NCBI GenBank assembly: GCA_016713645.1
Contig: JADJOU010000037.1
Location: forward strand, 1 to 10,876
Direction: 5' to 3'
Length of the DNA: 10,876 nt
From: Bacteroidota bacterium
Lineage (GTDB): Bacteria > Bacteroidota > Bacteroidia > Chitinophagales > JADJOU01
Numbering within the stretch: position 1 is the first letter of the stretch; every line of letters starts with the position of its first letter. A program made the translations under genes and the position numbers. Under the pieces are notes generated by a model, which was not told the DNA's origin, did no database searches, and was given only the letters and a program-made list of their open reading frames with translations. Below, piece by piece: positions 6,758 through 10,876 of this stretch.

Positions 6758-6833
6758 GCGAAGGGCTTTACCCTTCGCAGAAGATATTTCGCCCTTTCAG
6801 GGCTCGCATTGAATTATAGCCCTGAAAGGGCGA
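6758..6833. repeat. REP-like pair of perfect hairpins
   Basis: Two perfect hairpins stand 10 bases apart. GCGAAGGG (6758-6765) pairs with CCCTTCGC (6771-6778) around a 5-base loop. TCGCCCTTTCAGGGCT (6789-6804) pairs with its exact complement at 6818-6833 around a 13-base loop. GC-rich palindromes of this GCCCTGAAAGGGC type recur in intergenic DNA of Bacteroidota and resemble REP elements mobilised by IS200/IS605-like TnpA (RAYT) enzymes. No such transposase is in the window. Confidence 0.6.
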
Positions 6834-6917
6834 CATACATCAATGAGGCGGCGTCGCCCCTCACTATTCAAAATCACAAATCTAAATGCGTTGTCAGTTG
6901 CTAGTTGTTGGTTATTG

Positions 6918-6958
6918 GGAACATCGGTGGAATTCTATATTCAGAATAAAAAATCGTA
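6918..6958 (+). repeat. Dispersed intergenic repeat, copy 1
   Basis: This starts with GGAACATCGGTGGAATTC, then a short variable piece and GAATAAAAAATCGTA. The same order is found at 8864-8905, and the first 18 bases recur exactly at 8658-8675. It does not code in any convincing frame. Confidence 0.6.
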
Positions 6959-6968
6959 TACCTAGAAT

Positions 6969-7015
6969 GGTGTTTGGTGTCTGGAGTCTGGTGCCTGGAG
7001 CGTTATTGAAATTAT
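6969..7015 (+). repeat. Degenerate further copy of the same repeat family
   Basis: A TGGTGTCTGGAGTCTGG-type string is followed by CTGGAGCGTTATTGAAATTA, which resembles CTGGAACATTGGTGGAATTC at 8862-8881. It runs directly into the surviving antitoxin remnant, so it marks the point where the antitoxin N-terminus is lost. Confidence 0.4.
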
Positions 7016-7117
7016 ACTTTACAAATTTTAGACGCAAGGGAAGCGGAAATAAAATCAGGCGTTTTTTTAACAGAACAGGAAGCAGATAAAGAAGCGGAGA
7101 AATGGTTGAAAAAGTAG
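7010..7117 (+). pseudogene. C-terminal remnant of a type II antitoxin
   Basis: After an in-frame TGA (7007-7009) the frame reads NYTLQILDAREAEIKSG, then TEQEADKEAEKWLKK and TAG (7115-7117). An acidic, helical tail ending in a W-L-K sequence is typical of antitoxins paired with RelE/ParE toxins, and the 16-base overlap with the toxin start is typical of such pairs. There is no ATG, GTG or TTG in frame, and the DNA-binding N-terminal part is missing, replaced by repeat sequence. Unless an unusual start is used, no antitoxin can be made from here. Confidence 0.65.
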
Positions 7118-7407
7118 TTTGGTCTAAGGAAGCCGCTCGAGAGAGAAATGAAATTCTTGCTTATTGGAATGAAAGAAATAAATCGAATGTATATAGCATG
7201 AAGCTATTGGACTTAATTCGCAATGCAATAGAAACAATAAAATTGTTTCCCGAAATAGGTATTCCAACTTCTAGACCCGATACAAGATTGAAAATTGTAA
7301 GAGATTATTTTATCGTCTATAAAATTGAAAAAGAGCGCCTCTTAATACTGTCTTTTTGGGATGCAAGGCAAGATCCAAATCAACTAAAAAATATCATCTT
7401 ATTATAG
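7102..7407 (+). CDS. RelE/ParE-family toxin
   Basis: The 101 residues follow the ParE/RelE fold: an N-terminal strand VVWSKEAARERNEILAYW (residues 5-22), a long helix (LLDLIRNAIETIKLFPEIG), then RLKIVRDYFIVYKIEKERL and LILSFWDARQDP strands. The last, with an Arg-Asp-Pro-like motif, is common to ParE-type toxins acting against gyrase or, in RelE, against ribosome-bound mRNA. I cannot tell which target applies. The start at 7102 overlaps the antitoxin remnant, as expected for a two-gene TA operon. The toxin frame is complete while the antitoxin is truncated, which is unusual. The toxin may be silent, inactive or countered by another antitoxin in the genome. The region 7408-7641 after it holds no gene or clear hairpin. 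Confidence 0.85.
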   Translation: MVEKVVWSKEAARERNEILAYWNERNKSNVYSMKLLDLIRNAIETIKLFPEIGIPTSRPDTRLKIVRDYFIVYKIEKERLLILSFWDARQDPNQLKNIILL

Positions 7408-7641
7408 CATAGAAAAGTTCAATTCACTTAATGGGCAGTTTTTGATGATAAAGTATCTTTTGTTTTCTAAGATATGATCGAAATTTTGTTCGCTTAACAA
7501 TCTTTATGCTACATGTCTCCAAACTGCGTTTTTTTATCTAATAATTTGTTTTTATTTTATATTCGGCAATTATTGAATCGTGTTTTTACAAATTAAACAT
7601 TGTAAATCAGCATCGAGCATGGGCAATCTTAAAATAACAAT

Positions 7642-8624
7642 ATGACAACAAAAATTTTACTTCTAACAATTTCGCTTTTCACAATTATCGGAAATGCCTC
7701 AGCGCAGTATTGCACCAGCAATAAAAGGTATACGGATGTGCAATTCTTCGACTCGAGTCAAATATCGATTGGTGCAAACATTCAATATGGAATTGCCCAA
7801 GACTTTCAAGGAAATCCAGACACTTTGCGTTTGGACCTCTATTATCCAAATCTGACCATCGATACCTCTTCAAAATGCCCATTCATTCTCTTGTTTCATG
7901 GAGGTGGTTTTTCCTCTGGGGATAAACAATCTGGAGACATCAGGGATTTGTGTATTCACTTAGCCATGAGAGGTTAAATCTCCTTACATCGAGTAATAAT
8001 TTGACCAATAAATACACCATCAAAGGGATATTCAACAATTGGGGAGGGGTGGCCAAAAACGAAATTGATGTGGATGAAATGCTTCCCACGATTGCTTTTC
8101 ACGGCGAACAAGATCCTACCGTTCGCATTGACTTAGATACTTCTTTTGCCAATTATTCTCTCAGGGGTTCAAGATCGCTGCATACAGAATTGACAGGAAA
8201 GAATATTTGCAGTGAACTGACGGTAGATAAAACAGGGGGGCACGGAATTTATAGGAATGCCAGCAGTAAATTTAGAGCGCAAAGAGCGAGCTGCTTCTTT
8301 AAACGCGTATTTTGCAAAACGTGTGCGAGCTTTTATACGACAGATTCGGTCGCATCAAACTGCTCAGCTTCTCCAAATTTAAATGTAAATAATTTCGATT
8401 CAAAAATAAAAGTGTTTCCAAATCCTTTTGATAAGTCGTTCCGCATTATTAGCGTTGAAGGTCTTTTAGACTTAACCATATGCAATAGCGTTGGGCAAAT
8501 AGTGTATCAGAAAGAAGCAGTGGATGGTGAGATCGAACTTGATTTAAATCCCGGAATTTATTTTCTACAAGCAAGGCATCTTGAATCCAATACCTCATAT
8601 TCCACTAAACTGATAAAAAATTAG
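7642..8624 (+). pseudogene. Secreted alpha/beta-hydrolase esterase, internal deletion, T9SS tail
   Basis: The N-terminus is a signal peptide (MTTKILLLTISLF to ASAQ). An esterase/lipase fold follows, with LRLDLYYP and the oxyanion-hole motif HGGGFSSGDK (His at 7897). The first frame stops at 7975-7977 after LCIHLAMRG. Homology resumes in another frame with IKGIFNNWGGVAKNEID, TIAFHGEQDP (acid residue, Asp at 8112) and TGGHGIY (catalytic-type His at 8241). The stretch with the nucleophile elbow G-x-S-x-G is missing; from the family layout as I remember it, roughly 150 residues are lost. The C-terminus (about 8406-8621) is a type IX secretion sorting domain: KVFPNPF, a Gly-Gln-rich turn, then PGIYFLQ. 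The original product was secreted or surface-attached. This copy lacks the serine and cannot be an active esterase. Confidence 0.85.
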
Positions 8625-8657
8625 GTTTCTTGGTTTTGGAGTCTGAGTCTGGGTTTT

Positions 8658-8905
8658 GGAACATCGGTGGAATTCGTATCTGCCTCTCCCCAACCCTCTC
8701 CAAAGGAAAGGGCGTCGCTTCAGTGGAATTTAGTAACCATAAAATCGCAAATCCGAAATCACTCAATTCCACTAAATCTAATCGTAATTCGTATATCGTA
8801 CATCGTAAATCCATCGTAAATCGTAATTTGAAATTGGTTTCTGGTGTCTGGTGTCTGTTATCTGGAACATTGGTGGAATTCTGTATCCGGAATAAAAAAT
8901 CGTAA
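8658..8905 (+). repeat. Dispersed intergenic repeat, copies 2 and 3
   Basis: GGAACATCGGTGGAATTC at 8658-8675 equals copy 1 (6918). GGAACATTGGTGGAATTC at 8864-8881 differs by one base and is followed, as in copy 1, by GAATAAAAAATCGTA. Each is preceded by a TGGTGTCTGG-like iterated string (8639-8657 and 8838-8863). Frames through the stretch 8625-9033 are not gene-like, so it is annotated as repeat and intergenic DNA. Confidence 0.6.
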
Positions 8906-8929
8906 TTCGTATATCGTACATCGTAAATC
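8780..8929 (+). repeat. Exact 32-base direct repeat built on TCGTA
   Basis: The 32 bases at 8780-8811 recur exactly at 8898-8929, 118 bases apart. Both consist of iterated ATCGTA, ATTCGTAT and CATCGTAAAT words, and partial units (CATCGTAAATCGTAATT) fill 8812-8828. The second copy directly joins the end of dispersed repeat copy 3. Confidence 0.7.
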
Positions 8930-8973
8930 AATTATCCTCTTTAAACTTTTTTAACTTTTTTTTATCACAAGCA

Positions 8974-9003
8974 TTGTAATTCTAAGAAAATGAATTACCT
9001 TGC
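8974..9003 (+). promoter_or_regulatory. Candidate Bacteroidota promoter for the DUF1800 gene
   Basis: TTG (8974-8976) stands 19 bases before TACCTTGC (8996-9003). The Bacteroidota housekeeping promoter is TTG, about 19 bases, then TAnnTTTG, so this fits except for one missing T. Given many single-base losses just downstream, that T may be a sequence error. The ATG follows 30 bases later. Confidence 0.45.
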
Positions 9004-9033
9004 ATTATATTATTCATCTAAATAATTAGAATT

Positions 9034-10805
9034 ATGACTCAAACTAGAAGAGAATTTAGCTGTAACCAAGTCTCATGAGAAGTTTATTTCGAATATTATG
9101 GCCCTTATGCGAACAAGAAGCTCCCCAAGTTCGGTGCAGGTCTGCCCTCGACTTGACCAAAGTTACCACCAACCTCACCAGGGCTGAGCAACGCATATGA
9201 TGCGAAGGCTCAAGATCGCTCCCCAATAAATCGGATATCGATTATGCCACAGGAAAGGATATTTCACTGTGGTGGATTTTATGCTCAATCCATTGGCCGG
9301 TGCCATGAATCCCGGCTCCCCGGTGCGTTATTATACACAAGAATTGAGAGAGAACAAATCTCTCTGCCATCCCGCCAGTTCCTTCTAGAGACGTCCTTAC
9401 TGCGGGCACTTGAGGTGGGCAAACCGGGGAGACTCTTACCAGATCCGCTTACACCCAAGATTTTAATGATAGTATTAACCCCATCACGGCAGCTCGAAGA
9501 GCAAGCTTAAGAATTGGTGGGTGGGCAATTTGCTCAATCAAGATCGCCTAATTCTCGAGAAAATGCTCATTTCTGGCACAATCATTTTGTATGGGGCTGA
9601 TGTTGTTCAAGATCCAGACTTTTATAGCAACATTTCTCCATGCTTCGCGCAATGCATTGGGCAATTTTAGAACCTCGTGCACCTCGTCACAATAGATCCG
9701 CTCATGTTGTATTACCTCAACAATCGATTGAATGTAAAAGGGCTCCCGATGAAAACTACGCGAGAGAATTGCAAGAGCTCTTCCCACACTCGGCGGGGGA
9801 AGCGGCTATACAGAAGATGTCAAAACGTACTTTTTAAATGTCCTAGCAGATCTTAGCATCAATTATACCCACATTGCCTACGAATTCCAGAAGCCAAACA
9901 ACACGAAACGGGGATAAGCAATTTTCCGCTTTTATAATGAGTACAAAATTATAGGCCAAACATCCAGGTGGGGGCTCTGAACTTGACGATTTGCCTTTTA
10001 ATATGATATTTGCCAAAGACGATATTGTCTCGCGATTTATTGTGAGAAAAATCTATCGATTCTTTGTCATCTGTATTATACCATCGATCAATTTACTGAA
10101 GACGAATGATCATCCCATTGGCCAATATTTTTAAATCAATTGGGATATCAAACGGTCTTAGGAAGTTATTTCGAATCAGCCCATTTTATGAACATGATCA
10201 GTCGGAAACTGCAATATCAAGAATCCAGTAGATTATGATGGTCTCTCCGCAAGCTGAAATGTTCAATGCGAGTTTTTCAGCCGCTCTACGGATGAACAGA
10301 AATACAATATATATATGGAATATATACGAAAAATCAAATGAGTGAGGTCTTGCAAATGGAACACAGCAACGTCACCGAGTCTCGCTGGTTAGCGAGCATA
10401 TCAAGAAGCTGCAATACTGGAAATATGGATCAATTCAGATACCTATCCGAAGCGAATGGCGACGTTGATACCTTTATCACTGGCAATTTAGGAATTCAGG
10501 CATTCACTAAAACCTGATTTTCTGGCTTGAGTGAATGCCAATATTTCTGACCCTGCTGATCAAATGTGCTCATTTCAGAACTCAATTACTTTGCTTTTTG
10601 GGATTAGAATATTTCCAGCAATAAAGAATGCTTATAAGACAAGTTATCACCAGCCTGGTCAAGTGACAGATTCTTATTGGACAGATACTTGGAATGCATG
10701 GAAGTCTGCACCAACAGTTACCTGCAAATATCACTGGGGCGCTTGATAATCATCTAAAACCATTGATCCATCCAATTACTCAAACTAGAAGAATTTCAAT
10801 TGTGA
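9034..10805 (+). pseudogene. DUF1800 family protein, frame broken throughout
   Basis: The start is MTQTRREF. Conserved DUF1800 pieces follow in the right order but in changing frames: THMMRRLKIAP (from about 9198), VVDFMLNPLAGAMNPGSPV and RYYTQELRENKSL (9269-9364), NWWVGNLLNQDR and LEKML (9512-9568), FWHNHFV (9571-9591), VTIDPLMLYYLNN to NVKG (9686-9742), PDENYARELQELF (9745-9783), TLGGGSGYTEDV (9786-9821), SRFIVRKIYRFF, IWINSDTYPKRMATL, DSYWTDTWNAW and the C-terminal LLKLEEFQL (10776-10805). Total length of about 590 codons is normal. Steps such as GGG for GGGG at 9740-9742 look like homopolymer errors. Family members are exported or envelope-associated, of unknown biochemistry, and usually pair with DUF1501 genes, as here. 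The pattern suggests one complete gene hidden by indels rather than long-term decay. Confidence 0.85.
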
Positions 10806-10849
10806 GTTAGTTTTAAATCCTTTTAATTTTTAATTATAAATTTCCTTTT

Positions 10850-10876
10850 ATGCAAAGAAAGATCATTTTTAAAAAA
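10850..10876 (+). CDS. Start of a probable DUF1501 gene, cut by the window end
   Basis: Only nine codons are visible, reading MQRKIIFKK. One base fewer would give MQRRSFLKK-like sequence, the twin-arginine start usual for DUF1501 proteins, which commonly follow DUF1800 genes in Bacteroidota. It lies 44 bases after the DUF1800 end. The call rests mainly on this context. Confidence 0.45.

Noticed and set aside
6689..7089. Two plus-strand frames across the hairpins and repeats
   Set aside because: They translate REP-like hairpins and dispersed repeats, not a conserved protein.
8780..8929. CRISPR array
   Set aside because: Only two exact 32-base copies with an 86-base gap, iterated internal words and no cas genes.
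8605..8931. Long frames on both strands after the esterase
   Set aside because: They are produced by the iterated TCGTA and TGGTGTCTGG words; repeat structure explains them.
9548..9787. Minus-strand frame within the DUF1800 region
   Set aside because: It is antisense to conserved DUF1800 blocks such as FWHNHFV and PDENYARELQELF.

Overview
The window is AT-rich bacterial DNA, most likely from a Bacteroidota member (Saprospiria, Chitinophagia or similar). The evidence is a C-terminal type IX secretion sorting domain on an esterase, a DUF1800 gene followed by the start of a DUF1501-like gene, a TTG-N19-TACCTTG promoter, and starts that lack clear Shine-Dalgarno sequences. No tRNA, rRNA or CRISPR array was seen.

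Left third (1-4290). This is an accessory patchwork. A small membrane protein (31-522) and an unrecognised 130-residue protein (3055-3447, minus) lie beside a frameshifted lipoprotein gene (3547-4063). An IS91-type mobile module (about 582-2938, minus) carries a tyrosine recombinase and a Y2/HUH transposase whose start overlaps the recombinase stop. Four structured, imperfectly palindromic intergenic elements separate these units: A (533-590), B (2930-3060), C (3490-3533) and D (4081-4205). They have short outer boxes ending in AAC and starting in GTT, long inner arms with bulged bases, and unpaired centres. This resembles integron attC architecture, but no integron integrase is present.

Middle (4291-6517). 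An unrecognised 171-residue protein is followed by a tight same-strand run of small proteins: VOC (glyoxalase fold), DUF1905, a second VOC that is broken, and a TfoX N-terminal-domain protein.

Right (6518-10876). REP-like hairpins and a dispersed intergenic repeat family surround a RelE/ParE toxin whose antitoxin survives only as a C-terminal remnant. Next come a secreted esterase that has lost its catalytic-serine region, a second patch of the same repeats, and a DUF1800 gene recognisable end to end but scattered over all three frames. The first codons of a probable DUF1501 gene end the window.

A theme of the whole window is reading-frame breakage: recombinase, transposase, lipoprotein, VOC, esterase and DUF1800 are all interrupted, mostly by single-base changes with the flanking codons still well conserved. 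This fits very recent decay or uncorrected sequencing indels, especially after 9034, and limits what can be said about function.
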